Notes: a model not told the origin generated them from the letters alone. A stretch of 64,000 nucleotides of DNA from Alternaria dauci (GCF_042100115.1 NC_091274.1:3038001-3102000); one strand, 5' to 3'. Positions 33,179-45,400 are shown, numbered from the stretch's first letter. Program-made: numbers and translations.

Positions 33179-34603
33179 ATGCTGTCAACCATCACTTTCA
33201 ACGATGGCATGTTCAGCGACAAGTTCGCCTCTCTCGACAAGAAGCCCGAGATCGTCGTATCCGAGTGCTCTCTGCCTCTGACTCCACCCCCAGAGGAGAC
33301 GGATGATTCACCTTTCTGGACTACCGAAGATCCCATGCAGGTCGATGAAGCACAGGCAGTGACCCCAACTGAGCCCGAATCCATCGTTGCAGTCATCGGT
33401 GTCGGTTACGTTGGTACCCACCTCGTTGAAGCGTTCGCCGGCCACTACAACGTCATTGCTTTCGATCTCAGCACCAAGCGTCTCGATGAGGTTTCAAAGC
33501 AACTCACTGGCCTCCCGATCAAGTTCACGTCCAACGCCGCTGATATCAGCGAAGCAACGCACGTTCTCATCTCCGTGCCCACCATCCTCACAGACGACAA
33601 GAAGGTTGACACTACCTACCTCCGCAGCGCCATTGCTACCGTCGAGAAGCACGTCAAGCCCGGCTCTACCATTGTCGTCGAGAGCTCCGTCGCCGTAGGC
33701 ATGACGCGCTCGCTCGTCGGCCCGCTCATGGCCACCAAGAACTTCAAAGTCGGCATGTCACCCGAGCGCGTCGACCCCGGCCGCACATTCCCCGCCTTTG
33801 AAGACATTTCCAAGATCGTTTCCGGTCTCGATGCCGCATCTCTAGAGTCTATTTCCACGCTCTACGGCCGCGTCTTCCACAAGCTGCTTCCGGTCTCGTC
33901 GCCCGAAGTCGCAGAGATGACAAAGTTGTACGAGAACTGCCAGCGCATGGTATGTGCGACGTATGCGAACGAGATGGCCGATGCATGCAGCAGCATTGGC
34001 ATCGATGCTTTCGAGGTCAGCAACGCTGCTGCATCGAAACCATTCGGATACCTGCCCTTCCGCCCCGGCCCGGGTATCGGCGGTCACTGCATCCCTGTCA
34101 ACCCGTACTACCTGCTCTCTAACCTGAACATGCCACTGCTCGAGCACGCTGCTTCCATCTCATCGTCGCGGCCAAGAGACGTAGCGAGGAGCTTTGTGCG
34201 ATCCGTCGTCCGAGACAGGACCGCCAGCGCTGATCCCAGCCAACTCCGCCTCCTCGTCGTCGGCGTAGGTTTCAAGCGCGGCCAGAGCGTCATGAGCAAC
34301 TCGCCCGGCGCGGCCATCATCCACACCCTCAAGAGCGAATACAACTGCGCGGTTGAGTTCGCGGACCCGCTAGTCTCCACGGCGCTGTACAGCGCGGTCC
34401 CCAAGATGGATACCGAGGCGAACTGGAACGTCGAGTACCTCAGCGCGTACGACGGCATCATCGTCTCGGTGAACCAGGAAGGTCTCGATATGGATGTGCT
34501 AGCGAGGCTGCCAAGCAGTGTCAAAGTACAAGATTTTTCCGGTACGCTGAAGAACACTATCAGCGGTGTGCCGTCGCTAGCAGCTGCGAAGGAGATGTGC
34601 TAG
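33179..34603 (+). CDS. UDP-glucose/UDP-N-acetylmannosamine-type 6-dehydrogenase
   Basis: Two-fold NAD+-dependent oxidation of the C6 alcohol of a nucleotide sugar to a uronic acid. Single exon; the start at 33179 has context CACCATG, and the frame is open further upstream without conserved residues; 474 aa. An acidic ~65-residue N-terminus precedes the Rossmann motif AVIGVGYVGT (Gly74, 76, 79). VESSVAVGMTR, GMSPERVDPG and the catalytic block GPGIGGHCIPVNPYYL (Cys304) follow. The GGHCIPV form is closer to bacterial WecC-type enzymes than to animal or plant UGDH. Codon use is strongly C-ending, suggesting high expression. The substrate is not determined by sequence alone. Confidence 0.88.
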   Translation: MLSTITFNDGMFSDKFASLDKKPEIVVSECSLPLTPPPEETDDSPFWTTEDPMQVDEAQAVTPTEPESIVAVIGVGYVGTHLVEAFAGHYNVIAFDLSTKRLDEVSKQLTGLPIKFTSNAADISEATHVLISVPTILTDDKKVDTTYLRSAIATVEKHVKPGSTIVVESSVAVGMTRSLVGPLMATKNFKVGMSPERVDPGRTFPAFEDISKIVSGLDAASLESISTLYGRVFHKLLPVSSPEVAEMTKLYENCQRMVCATYANEMADACSSIGIDAFEVSNAAASKPFGYLPFRPGPGIGGHCIPVNPYYLLSNLNMPLLEHAASISSSRPRDVARSFVRSVVRDRTASADPSQLRLLVVGVGFKRGQSVMSNSPGAAIIHTLKSEYNCAVEFADPLVSTALYSAVPKMDTEANWNVEYLSAYDGIIVSVNQEGLDMDVLARLPSSVKVQDFSGTLKNTISGVPSLAAAKEMC

Positions 34604-36461
34604 CTTTTTCGTCATCAGTCTTGTTTGAGTAGCGCTACATATTCGGTTCTTGTTTAGTACAAAACGGTGTTTTGGAGTTTATAGAAGAATAACGATCATC
34701 TCTTTTACCACAAACTTTGCTCCTTTGCGATCCGTATACGTCATGGTGTTTCATGCCTAACCAGGCGGTGTCGAAAGATCGCCGACGCGACGTCACTCCG
34801 CGGATGGACAGTGCGCAATCACACCTGAATCCGGTCGAATCGCGGCCTCTAATGCAACGATCGTCGCTGTGCTTCAGCCGCAAGGTTTTTCTAGAGATCG
34901 ACTGCATGTGCAAGATCAACCCAGAGAGAGAGTATGGGACAATCCCGCGGCTGATGCGGAGGTCGTGCAGATCCTCGCTCGCTTACCAGCCCGCTAACCG
35001 GGAAACCTTATGTATTGCAATTGACAAGGGCGGACAGCTGAGTAGCTGAGAGGAAATGACGGATAAAAATAGTGATGCGCAGACGGGTCGGAGAGATTTG
35101 AGCGAAGCTGGAACCGCACACGGCTGTATTGCGGCTTCGGAGGCATAAAAAGAAAACATGCAGAACTGCTGCGACTCATTTTATCGTACGTTGCCAATCT
35201 TGCATATTTGGCTTCAGGGGAAACATGCTCGTAAGAATCGCGTTCGCTAGGCTGTCGCATCCGATCGTTCTGCGAACCTGCCTGGTGTGGCGATGGCGAG
35301 GTTCTGGTGGTCGCCGACTGTCGCTTTCATCTTCCAGGATCCTAGTTTTCCGGGGTACTGTAACCGAGGCATTGGTGTACTAATGCAGACTGTGTAAACC
35401 TCTCGTGTTCGCAGACCGCGGAGGTCTGCGCTACTCGTTGCTTGTTCATGGACAGCTGTACACCGAACAAACTCATGTTCACCTGCATCGTCAAAATCGA
35501 TCATGTTCTAGGTTTCCAGTTCCCAAGGGTACCGCAGCCAAAGCAGTGTCGTCCCAAGCAAGCCTCTCGTGTTCGTGGACAACAACGGTTCGCGCCACTC
35601 GTCGTTCATTCGTGGGGAGTCGCAGCGCAGAAAGATCGTGTATGTTACCAATTTTGTTCCAACACTCTGTAGTAAGGCAAAATCAAATACCATACACCGA
35701 GCTATGTAAGGTGGGGCGATTGCTTTTTCCTCAACACGGACTGCTAGGGTGCTGTCTGTTTTGGCGCTAGCATGACACGTGTCTGTGTAAACATCACGTG
35801 CTCATAACAGGCACCGGGTATTATCAAAGGCAAGCAGCGGAACATTGCTTCGCCATGATACGACATGAGCAAGTGCCTATTCAGAAGAGCACTAGAAAGG
35901 TAGTTAAGGCGCATGCTGGATACACCGCTTTACTGCCTTGCTAAATTACTATGATGCTTTCAAGAATTTAAATAGGTATCGAACGTGTAACTCTTCTCTT
36001 GAGTCACTAGACCGTCATTCAGCAACTTTGTGCTTGCATTTTATCATCAGCACGTTCATGGACATGTCCATAACTCTTCTCTCTTTAAATTCCATTTCGA
36101 GTGAAAAGATATAGTTCCGAATAAAACTCAAGCCGTCTCGTCGTTGTGTACAGCACGCGCAGAAGATGTCTCATCTCCGCACCTGTCGCGTCCTCTCCAG
36201 GGTAGACATGAACACAAGAAACAAATCCAAGTTTTGCAAATCATTCTATTCTATATCAACACCGTTGCGAGCCGCAAGTGAACAAATCCATCAAGGCCCA
36301 TCACTTTATTCGCATCGCATCACAGCCGCATTCCAAACCATCAAAAAAAAACGCCAATCCATGCATACCATCGCGATCATCCCCAATGTCGAGAAAGACC
36401 AAGATAGTCCATCTCTCTAGTACCGCAACGAGCTTCACAATCATGATCCTCCGCACTCACT
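34604..36461. other. Intergenic, 1.86 kb
   Basis: Convergent 3' regions, AT-rich towards 36 kb. Holds a diverged direct repeat (35399-35452 and 35563-35617) and a small hairpin at 35411-35429. No gene recognised. Confidence 0.5.
35399..35617. repeat. Diverged direct repeat pair, ~55 bp each
   Basis: Both copies begin 'cctctcgtgttcg' and later share 'actcgt' and 'ttcat' blocks, differing mainly by C/T and A/G changes. The first copy contains the hairpin GCAGACC-gcgga-GGTCTGC. Confidence 0.45.
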
Positions 36462-38319
36462 CTACTCAACCTGCCTAATCTTGCACTGCCATCCCGAATT
36501 CGCCTCGAGCAACGGAAGACTAAGTATCTCGTTAGCAACAAATCCTCATATGCAAAAACTTCCATCACAAAAAAAAACTTACCTCGCACCCAAACACCAC
36601 CCCAGCTCATTCCCCTTGATCTTCTTCGCAATCTTCACCTCGCGATCAATCGGCATCCCATACCCACTCCGCAACAACTCATACTGAAAATTCAAATCCA
36701 GACACCACTCCGGCCGTCCCTTGAGCTCCTCAATCGCATTCGGCACCGCCGTAAACGCATCCCACCCCTTCTCGCCCGCACACACCTTATCCGCCAGATT
36801 CTGCAACTCGCGCAGCGTAAACGACTCCGGCATACCGAGGTCCTGTGTACGATCATAAAAGTACGAAAGCAAGTACACCGCCTCGGTCGCAAACGTCTGT
36901 TCAAACGGCGGCTGATGCACGCCACGGAACGCGCACGGCGCGATGGCACACTCGTCGTCTTTGTGCAGTGTCTTTTCTGCAAGGCCGCGGCACTGCGTAG
37001 GCGAAGCGGTTGCGGGCCCGGTCATGTTGACGGTGATGGAGTCGCCGAGCGCGTGGCCCTTGGGCATTTGGACTTCGACTTCGCGGGTCATGCCGGGGGC
37101 GATGCACGGGTTTACGATAGGCTTGGTGAGGAACTCCTTGTTGTCTTTGTGCGACTCGTAGAGGCCCGCGAGCACCGTGCTGTGCAGGTTGTTGCGCGCT
37201 TCCATGAGCCCGTAGCCAAGGTACGAGTGCTGGTAGAGATCAAAATCGCGGTTACCAAAGTTGAGCGCGTACTTGTGGTCGCCTTCTGCGAGCTTGGTCG
37301 GGAGGCCGCCGCGCGGGGTATCAGGGAATGTGGGCTCGAAGATGATTTGCGTGGAGCCGCCGCCGAGATCGAGGACGGCGGCTGTGGGCGTCTTGTCTGG
37401 GCCGCCAATCTTGCCGAGCAGGTAGTTGACTGTGATCCATGCGTATACGCCTTCCATCTCGCCGGGCATGACCTCTACGCCCTTCTTCTCCTCCGAGACG
37501 AGCGGGAAGGGGTAGTCGTTGTCGAGGTGTTTGCGGACGGCAGCGAGGATGGCGTTGCTCTTCTCTTCACCGAGCTTGCGCAGACCAGCGGTTGCTTTTA
37601 CGGCAATGGGCGTGCACGACTGGTATTCTTTGGGCACATTCTTGAGCGCAACGTCCATGAGCACGTCGAGGCTCTTGGCGGCAGCCTCCGGGTCGTCGCC
37701 GTACGCTGAGAGACCGGAGCCGCCCTCGCGCTTGGGTGTCATTTCAAAGTTTTCGCTCTCGAGTTCGGGGCTCGGGCCGCAGTTGTTGAACTTGTACACG
37801 TGGATGCGGGAGCCTGTACTGCCGGCGTCGACCATGAGCGCGTACTGGATCAGCGGCTTGTCCTTGGAGTACGACTTTGTGCATTGTGCCTTTGCATCGC
37901 CGGCTGCTGTGTTGCCGCCTGAGGGGTGCGATACTGAGGGTTGTGTGTTAGTCCATGCCTTTCGCAGAACGTGTCCTCAACCTACCAGCTGGTCTTGATA
38001 TGCCGTCTCGCGGCGCGACAAAGTATAATACGAGCAGTATGAATGCAATGACGCCACCTGTCTTCAGGTAGCGCAGCCGCTGCCCTTGGTTCATGACGGC
38101 GCTGCCCTTGTGGTCGTTCATGAATGCGTCCGAATACGTCGACCGGTGTCGCGAGTGTCTGTCGGCTTTGGCGTTTGGGTCGCTGGCGTCGGCGGCGCGG
38201 TTAGGGTCGAAGTTGCGTGGTAGGGAGACGGAGACACGGCGGCGTGGGCCAGAGAAGCTAAAGTAGGACCAGATGCCGGGACGTCGTTGGCTTCCGGGGA
38301 CTTCGACGCCGCTGGACAT
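36462..38319 (-). CDS. GDA1: Golgi guanosine diphosphatase, GDA1/CD39 family
   Basis: Hydrolyses GDP to GMP in the Golgi lumen, which feeds the GDP-mannose/GMP antiporter needed for mannosylation of wall proteins. Exons are 38319-37986, 37933-36583 and 36519-36462; introns are 52 nt (GTAGGT, ACTAAC, CAG) and 63 nt (GTAAGT, GCTAAC, TAG); 580 aa. A type II anchor (~86-102, TGGVIAFILLVLYFVAP) follows a basic cytosolic tail. Apyrase conserved regions are MVDAGSTGSRIHVYKF, KATAGLRKLG, PGEMEGVYAWITVNYL, LDLGGGSTQIIF and SYLGYGL. The last short exon supplies SLPLLEANSGWQC. Structure and motifs are complete. Confidence 0.92.
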
Positions 38320-39021
38320 GGAACTAGGCGGCTCAAGGGGGGGAGGGAAAAAGGGTCCTGGGTCTTAGGGCGTGGTCATTGAGCTGCGTTGCTTTTCAGC
38401 GTTAGTTTGGACTGGTGTGGTGGTTGTGGACACGGTGGAGGATTACGTACGACACGAGTGGCCGTTCAGAGCAGCAGCGACGTTTAGTCGTTTGCGATTG
38501 GCGTTACGCAGGTCGGTTGCATTCGTATTCGTGTGCTTGTTGGGTGAGGTCCCTGAATCTTGGCACAAACATTTGGCCTTCAGCCCTGCCGGCGCCACTA
38601 TCCAATGGGCCGGCCTTATCTGCATCGGCTTTATTTGGCGTCGCATCACTTTAGACGACATGGGTACTGATGCACTATGATATTGATATTGTACAGATCT
38701 CGTTGTCATTATTCACTCTCTACAGCATGTATTCTCTCATGTCAAGTAGACAACTGCCCTCTGCGCGAGGCGCATATCATAAGATAGCTCCACTGCTTGT
38801 TCCCTCGCGATCCCGCCCTTTGTGCAGCAAGTTTGAGTACGTCCTCGGGCGTCGACGCCTTGAGATTAGGACACTGAGCAGTCGGGCAGCTGAGGCGGGG
38901 GGACTTTCGCATTCGTCTTGTAAGGTCGCCATGGACGCGTGCGACAGCGGTGTCTCAAAAGGCCTTCGCACATATCGCGCGGTCCGTTGTTCCGTGAGTC
39001 GGTTATTCCAACTCTAGGGTT
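38320..39021. other. Intergenic, 702 bp
   Basis: Promoter region of GDA1 and 3' region of the EF-hand gene; nothing else recognised. Confidence 0.5.
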
Positions 39022-39744
39022 TCATCCAAACGACAACCCAGCTCTTTTCATGACGCTCTCAAACTCTTCGAGGCTAACTCCTCCAACATCTCTGCCCTGA
39101 CCCTTGACCCCGCCATTTGCCTCGAGGATCATATCCTTCAAGACGTCATCTGGCACATCTTCGCGTAGCTCCTTTGCAACCCGCCTTAAGTGCCCCAGTG
39201 TTATCGGTCCCGGGGTGCCGTGCGTGAAGAGCTGATAGGCCGCGTTGACTTCTTCCGCATTGCTTTCCCCTCGGTAGTCGTCGTCTTCTTCGTCTTCGTC
39301 GGACCCCTGTTCCTTGGAGTGTATTGCGATCGCGGCGTATGAGAGAAAAGGCACAAATTCGACGTAGCCTGTGTTGAGAGGATCGATAGTGGATAAGATG
39401 GAAGACATCTCCGACTTATCGGGCGTGAGGTTCAGCGAGCTGCGCGATTGTTAGCAAGTGCACGCTGCTCTACAGCGCATTGCCGCGACTTACATCAGAC
39501 ACCTGCGCACATCGCTCTTCTTCAAGACACCCTCTTCGGAGTCACCATGTTCGGGATGCGACACGGCAAAGAGGCCAAATGCCTCGCGTATTTCGGCCTC
39601 TTGCTCCGCGGTGATGCCATTCTCCTTCGCGAGCTTCGAAGGGCGCTTGACAGGCGGCGCCTTAGTAGGAGGTCCACGACGTTTTGGCGGCTGTCGCTTG
39701 TTAGTCTTTTTCCCGGAGAATATTCGTTTTAGAGAACTGACCAT
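39022..39744 (-). CDS. EF-hand protein, calmodulin/centrin-like
   Basis: Likely calcium-binding or degenerate EF-hand protein. Exons 39744-39494 and 39439-39022 flank a 54-nt intron (GTAAGT, GCTAAC, CAG) and give 222 aa. An alternative removes a further intron at 39741-39691 (GTCAGT, GACTAAC, CAG; 51 nt) directly after the ATG, giving 205 aa starting MPPKRRGPP; I favour this because the branch site is good and such a start is common for basic-tailed EF-hand proteins. The first EF unit is ITAEQEAEIREAFGLF; further helices are DVRRCLISLNLTP and GYVEFVPFLSY, with a C-terminal pair from EEVNAAYQLF. Canonical DxDxDG loops are not evident. An acidic loop (DEDEEDDD) divides the halves. Confidence 0.75.
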
Positions 39745-42420
39745 ATCGCGTGGCTGGGAGGTTGAAGCGTTTCCTTGCGCTCACGCGTGCCTCGTCGTTC
39801 TACTCGCTTCGATGACGCGACGGCGAGCAGTGCCAAGCGGGACACGGATCCGTTTGCGAACAGGGCCGATTCCTGGCTTTTCGCGTCCGCGGACACGAAG
39901 CTATAAATCCACCGTGACTGCCCCGCGTTACCTCTTTTCATCACTTCTCTTGTTCGACTCCTTTGGAGCTCTTACGGTGTTTTCTCGACCTTTTCATTTC
40001 ATAGTCTTCTTCTGTCGACGCGTCGAACGCGAGTTGTCGTCGACCCCTTCAGCTATGCCTTGTCCACCATTTTGAAGAAAATCAACCATTCATTCATTAC
40101 CACCATCGCTACCATTTACACACTATTGCCACCATGTCTCACACCTGAGTCAATGGCGTTCGCGATGAGCTCTGGGGATACCGACGCGTCTGTCTGACCG
40201 TCGCGCGAGCTCCTGGCGAATACGTTAATCACTATTCCATTCGGCGGTCGAATTTGCGCGGCGCATGCAGCGACGCGTCGGTACTTCCTGGGCGAGGAAT
40301 CCACTCCACCAAATCCACACGTGTTCTGCACTGTGGCCACCAGCTCGATCACGAACTTCGCAAGCAGGGATTTATCTCCGACACTGAGTGAGGCGTCCAC
40401 TGATGCCGGGACCTCTTGTGAGAACAAGAGATCCGGCAGTCAAGTAACACAATCTCGGAGGAAGAAGCCAACCGATATGGAACTGTCTTCGGACGGCTTC
40501 CGACAGGCCGCATGGCCCCTGGCATATTTTGCTTCGAAGCACTCGTGAGTTGAACCACCAAAGTCCAAACTCAATGATCGAACGCTCTGCGTTCAAAACC
40601 CAATTTCAATCAATGCTCAATCATTCTCGAACACCTAGTGTTCGAGAACCCAATCTACATCAATCTTCAAAAACCAATGTTTTTGCCATTCGGTTGCAAG
40701 TACTTCGGTACAGCGATCTTGCGCCTGACTCCAACCTCGCGTTGTTGAGACTACGTGTGCGTGGCAGCCCACTGCTGTTACTTGCCCTAACAGCGGGTCT
40801 CGCTTCGGCGAAATGGCAGATCAGAACCCGACATCGACTGATGGAGATTATCCTGGCAACAGGTGTTGACCCGGAGTGTCGAGACTGGTGTCGAGATTTG
40901 CAAGCATGGTGACTATGGATGGGCATCGCATCCGTCACTAAAAAGGCGACGCACTCGTTCTGCAGCCTTTCGCGACGTGGCTTCGGCCGCTTATGCGAAA
41001 AGCTCTTACTTATGGATGCATTTCCTAAAGTTTGGGCGCAGGACAGGTTTGACCAACCTGGACGAAGCTGGTATCCTTCGGGCACAGCCGGTAATCGGTT
41101 ACAATGTCTTGACAATGTTTTTGAGGGGTTTGGCTTCCGGCTCGATGGCGACTTGTCGCCATCCTGCCCTTGTGGGCTGCGAGATTTTTACATGTCCTAT
41201 CTTGAGGGGTACACGAGGGATTCTTCCCGGTCTGATCTCTTATCCTATAACACTTCTTTTCGAGGGGTTAATGGATTGGAGCCGGACTGGCATGGTGTGG
41301 CTTTCTGTCACTTCATTTCCGCTTCTTCAAATTGCTAGAGCCCGCCAACACGATCTACCCACGTTGAGCGAGTGTGGACACTGAAGCAAGATTAAACAAC
41401 CTCATTCTACCCCCTTCAAGGTGTTTGAGGCCTCTGTTTCTCGAATCGTTGAGCCGGTTACTTGGCTCAAGGGTGAGGAACGGAGGAGACATACTTTCGT
41501 TTGCATGATGTTTTTTGTGAATGCGACCTGTTGTAGGAGGTGGCGCGGTCGAGGTGGCGCGGTTATGGTGTCGCTTCGGATGACTGAGTCAATGTGCAGT
41601 CTGTCGCGCCCATGAACACGTTGCTTCTACGATGAACACGGATATACGATTTGTCTTTCTTGATAGACCCTTTTTCTATGAATATTGCTGCCAACACTTC
41701 CGTAGCTATTTTCTCCCGCTACATCAACGCAGCCGCTCACTCTTCCAACCGATGCTCTTGTGGGTGTGCTGTGCTTTGCGGTCATGTCCATTGGGTGTGA
41801 CCACTTCAGGCGTTCTCTCTGCCCCGCCATGCGCACCACTGACAACCGTGTCCCTCCCTGCTAGTGATGCAGGGCGAACCATCCCCACTGTGTCCCGTCG
41901 CGTAGCGCGCCCAATGCCGTCCGGTAGCCGTTGACTACACTCTCTCTTTTTCTAACAACACAGACAGCAAACGCTGCAAATGAGATTGGCACATCGAAGT
42001 GAAAGAAACGGGTTGTCCAAAGTGTACCAGCCCTAGCGGGTTAACGTACATGGTGGTCACACGTTGCGCAACGGCATGCTACCCGTCTTTCCTTTTCAGG
42101 CAGCGCCCGCTCCACTCCCATGCCGAGTATCGCATGAGATTGGATCACACTGCCAGTCAGCAAATATAGCTGCAGCATGCCTGTCCTCGCATCACCGCTT
42201 ACCGGAACGAAGGATATTTCCGTAGCAGCTCCGCAGGCACTAACCTATGAGAGGCATGTATGCTGCTATCATGCGAGAAAACTCAGGTTCGGCTTGCTGG
42301 ACCAGCATAGAGCCAATAACGTTCGAGCCGTTGTTCCCTGATTTAATTCATGAGCTGGAGCTTTTATCTTCTTCTTCACTACCGTGTCGCACCGCCAGCT
42401 CCATGTGAACTCATGTCCAT
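39745..42420. other. Intergenic, 2.7 kb
   Basis: Many ORFs on both strands, the longest 173 codons at 40863-41384 (+), but none has recognisable domains, and two overlapping frames are equally open. A leader-like stretch before an ATG at 40134 is followed by a stop after four codons. A perfect palindrome lies at 40624-40648. Confidence 0.45.
40624..40648. repeat. Perfect inverted repeat, 11-bp arms with 3-bp spacer
   Basis: Arms TTCTCGAACAC and GTGTTCGAGAA flank CTA. Could form a hairpin or be a dimeric factor site; no gene assignment. Confidence 0.85.
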
Positions 42421-44202
42421 ATGGCAATCTCAACAACTACGTCTCTACTTCTAGCGATTGGTACGCTCGTCGTCTACGCACTCGCCCGCTTCTTTTCGAA
42501 CAGGAACAAGCATGACCTTCCACTCCCTCCAGGACCAAAGGGCGTCCCCTTCCTTGGCAACATCAATGACCTACCGAAGCCTGGAATCATGGAGTGCCAT
42601 CACTGGCTGGAGCACAAGGACCGCTATGGACCGATAAGCTCCATCACCGTTCTTGGCCAGACATTCATCATCGTCAACGACGCAGACATCGCAGCAGAGT
42701 TGCTGAACAATCGCGCGGCAACATACTCGGGCCGGCCGAAGATGGTGTTTAGTGGCGACATGTACGTTTCCTATATGCTTGTCTGCGATACCAAGATATC
42801 TAATGCAGATGCAGGATTGGCTGGACGCGAACGCTGGGTATGCACCAACCTAATCAGATCTTTAAGCACCATCGTCGCAATATCGCGAGTGTGGCTAGTT
42901 CCAGCATGTCGCTCAAGGTGTTTGATCGCATTCAGAATGAAGAGGCTGCGCACTTTTTGCTCAACGTGCTGGACTCTCCTGATGATCTATTTGAGCATAT
43001 CAAGAAGGAAGCGGGTGCTGTGATATTAAGAATCACGTATGGATATACGCCGAATGCTAAGGGGAGAGATCCGCTGGTGGATCTGGCGGGCCAGACGATG
43101 GTTGAATTCGCGGACTCGAGTGTGCCAGGGAAATGGCCGGTCGATGTCTTTCCGTTCCGTAGGTTTCTTCGTTCACTAGGACCGATAATGCGGGTATACT
43201 GACACGGACAAGTACGATTCCTCCCAGATTGGTGCCCAGGGACCGGTTTCAAGCGCACCGCTCGCCAGATGGCAGACCAATTGACGCGCACAGCCGAAGA
43301 GCCCTACGCCTTCGTCAAATCGCAGATGCGCTCCAAGAAAGCAAAAACATCGTTCCTTTCCCAGGCCATCGAGTCCCTCGGCTCAGACGCATCCATGGAG
43401 CACATCCACAAATGGTCCGCGGCATCCATGTACCTCGGCGGCGCCGATACCACCGTCTCATCGCTCATGACGTTTTTCCTCGCCATGGCTGTCTTTCCGG
43501 AGGTGCAGAAAACAGCTCAAGAGGAAATCGATCGTGTGCTTGGCGGAGAAAGATTGCCGATTACAAGTGACAAAGCACGATTACCGTATATCGAGGCTGT
43601 GATGAAAGAGACGCATCGATGGCATCCTGTCGCTCCAATGGCGATTCCGCACTGTTGTACAGAAGAGGATACTATCAATGGGTACAGAATACCTAAGGGA
43701 GCTTTGATCTTGCCGAATAGCTGGTATGATATCCCTTACTTCCACTTCTCACTTCTCACTTCTTCACCCCCGAGTAAAATCCAGATACGGATTCTCCTCG
43801 CTAACGGATAGAAACAGGTACTTCACGCACGACCCATCCTTCTATCCCTCCCCCAGCCTCTTCAATCCCACCCGGTACCTGACCACGCCCCCCGCCCCCG
43901 ACCCGCGTACCTGGACCTTCGGCTACGGACGCCGCGTCTGTCCCGGCCGGTACGTCGCCGATAACGCGCTGTTCACGACCATCGCACAGGTCCTTGCTGT
44001 CTTCAACATCGAGAAGCGAGTCGAGGATGGGGTGGTTGTGGAACCGAAAGTGGAGTTTACGCCGGGCGTTGTGAGCCATCCGGTGCCGTATCGGGTTAGT
44101 GTGAGGCCGAGGAGTGCGAGGTGTGAGGAGTTGGTTAGGAAGGCGGAGGAGGTGTTTCCGTGGGGGGAGAGTGATGCTGGGAAGTTGGGGGGTGGGGGGT
44201 GA
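42421..44202 (+). CDS. Cytochrome P450 monooxygenase
   Basis: Haem-thiolate monooxygenase anchored in the ER by an N-terminal helix (~5-25); it resembles fungal P450s of the OrdA (O-methylsterigmatocystin oxidoreductase)-like group, substrate unknown. Exons are 42421-42761, 42815-43158, 43213-43723 and 43818-44202; introns are 53, 54 and 94 nt; 526 aa. The second intron must end in AAG to restore the conserved block FLRFLPDWCPGTGFKR. Motifs are LPPGPKGVPFLGN, I-helix GGADTT (~305), ExxR as KETHR (361-364) and haem loop FGYGRRVCPGR (Cys440). All key residues are present. The C-terminal tail is Gly-rich. No other biosynthetic genes adjoin it. Confidence 0.9.
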
Positions 44203-45006
44203 AGGGAGTGTGAGGTGTTTTGGGTAAGGGCGGCTGTGTTTGTTGTGTGTGATGGGAGTGTGTAGAAGTGGTATTGGGTCCTCTGGAGGAGGCCTGATGT
44301 TCATGGCAATGGGTGTGGGGTTGTGTTTTAGGGAACGGGGAGAGTTTCATGTATGCGGCACATGACGTTGATAAACCTTTTTTGATTATTAAATATATTC
44401 TAAACTTCACATCTACGACAGCTATTTCTAGATGACTATGTTCTGCTTTGCCTTAAGATTACGTTCGCATTATCGCTTCTGTGCCTGATTTGTACAACGC
44501 CTTGTGTCGTAGCATAACAGGCTTTCCTCCTCACAGAGCCAACCTCAAGCCTTCTTCGCTCCCAATTCTTGTAAAATAGCCTGTCCTACCCCCACAACCT
44601 CCGATAGCTAGGGGTCATTATCAGATCTATCATAGGCGCGCCAGCGTAAGCGAACCACCATCCCGGGCTAATGCAAGCTAACGCGCTTCCAGCTTCAAGA
44701 CCAGCTTCAGCGCCCGCTTGCTTACCTACGCCGCTCGCTTGCCGAGCATGTTACTTTGTGTACAGCGAATCAGGAACTGAATACAGACCTAGATCGCTGT
44801 ATAGATGATTGAGCCGCTCAACACGCAAGATTAGACCTTAGAAGACACTTTTGCAAGGCGCCTCGATACGTAATAGAAACACATTATCTGGAGGAGCTGA
44901 AATTCTTGCTTCTTGGCTTTATGCCTTATAAGGTTCCGCGTGGCTGTCTTGCCGTTAGTGGCGAGTAGCGTGTTAGCACATCCATTGAGATCGCGATCAG
45001 CTCAAC

Positions 45007-45225
45007 ATGTTCCAGCCACCTGAGCAGCCACCAAAATACGCGAATAGTCTCAACCCGTCTGTTGGCAATCTTGCCGATCCAGGCGTTGGATCTAGCTTTA
45101 GGTTGGACCGATTATCAGATCCTTAGAATAATGTTCTAGAAGTAGTTGCTGCGTTCACGTTGGAGTTAGATGGTCAACTGGATAAGATGTAGGCTCTCAA
45201 CCGTCGTTAATAGAAACTATTAGTG
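45007..45225 (+). pseudogene. Degenerate ORF with stops at glutamine-like positions
   Basis: From ATG at 45007 the frame reads MFQPPEQPPKYANSLNPSVG onward with protein-like composition (later VVAAFTLELDGQLDKM). It is broken by TAG, TAG and TAA/TAG codons that single C-to-T changes would produce from CAG or CAA. Such changes are what repeat-induced point mutation makes. It may be a remnant of a transposon gag-like or host ORF; the family is unknown. Confidence 0.3.
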
Positions 45226-45394
45226 CCATACATCGTGTAGCTGAGCTGGAAAGTTTAGGAATAACGTTTCGGTAACGCACGCCTTTTGCCGTCTTTTGTG
45301 GTACTCTAGCGCCACCGCCTGCCGTAGGGCACACTAATTACGTTCCGTTCTCAGCTCCAGTACCCTAGGTAGGCCAGACCGCCAACCGTTTGAC

Positions 45395-45400
45395 TATAAA
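45395..45400 (+). promoter_or_regulatory. TATA-box-like element
   Basis: TATAAA 85 bp before the ATG at 45480. Confidence 0.45.

Noticed and set aside
36915..37709. 264-codon + ORF opposite the GDPase
   Set aside because: Antisense shadow; the minus strand carries all apyrase motifs.
40863..41384. 173-codon + ORF and an overlapping 139-codon + ORF
   Set aside because: Two frames equally open, no domain or signal peptide, no conserved residues recognised.
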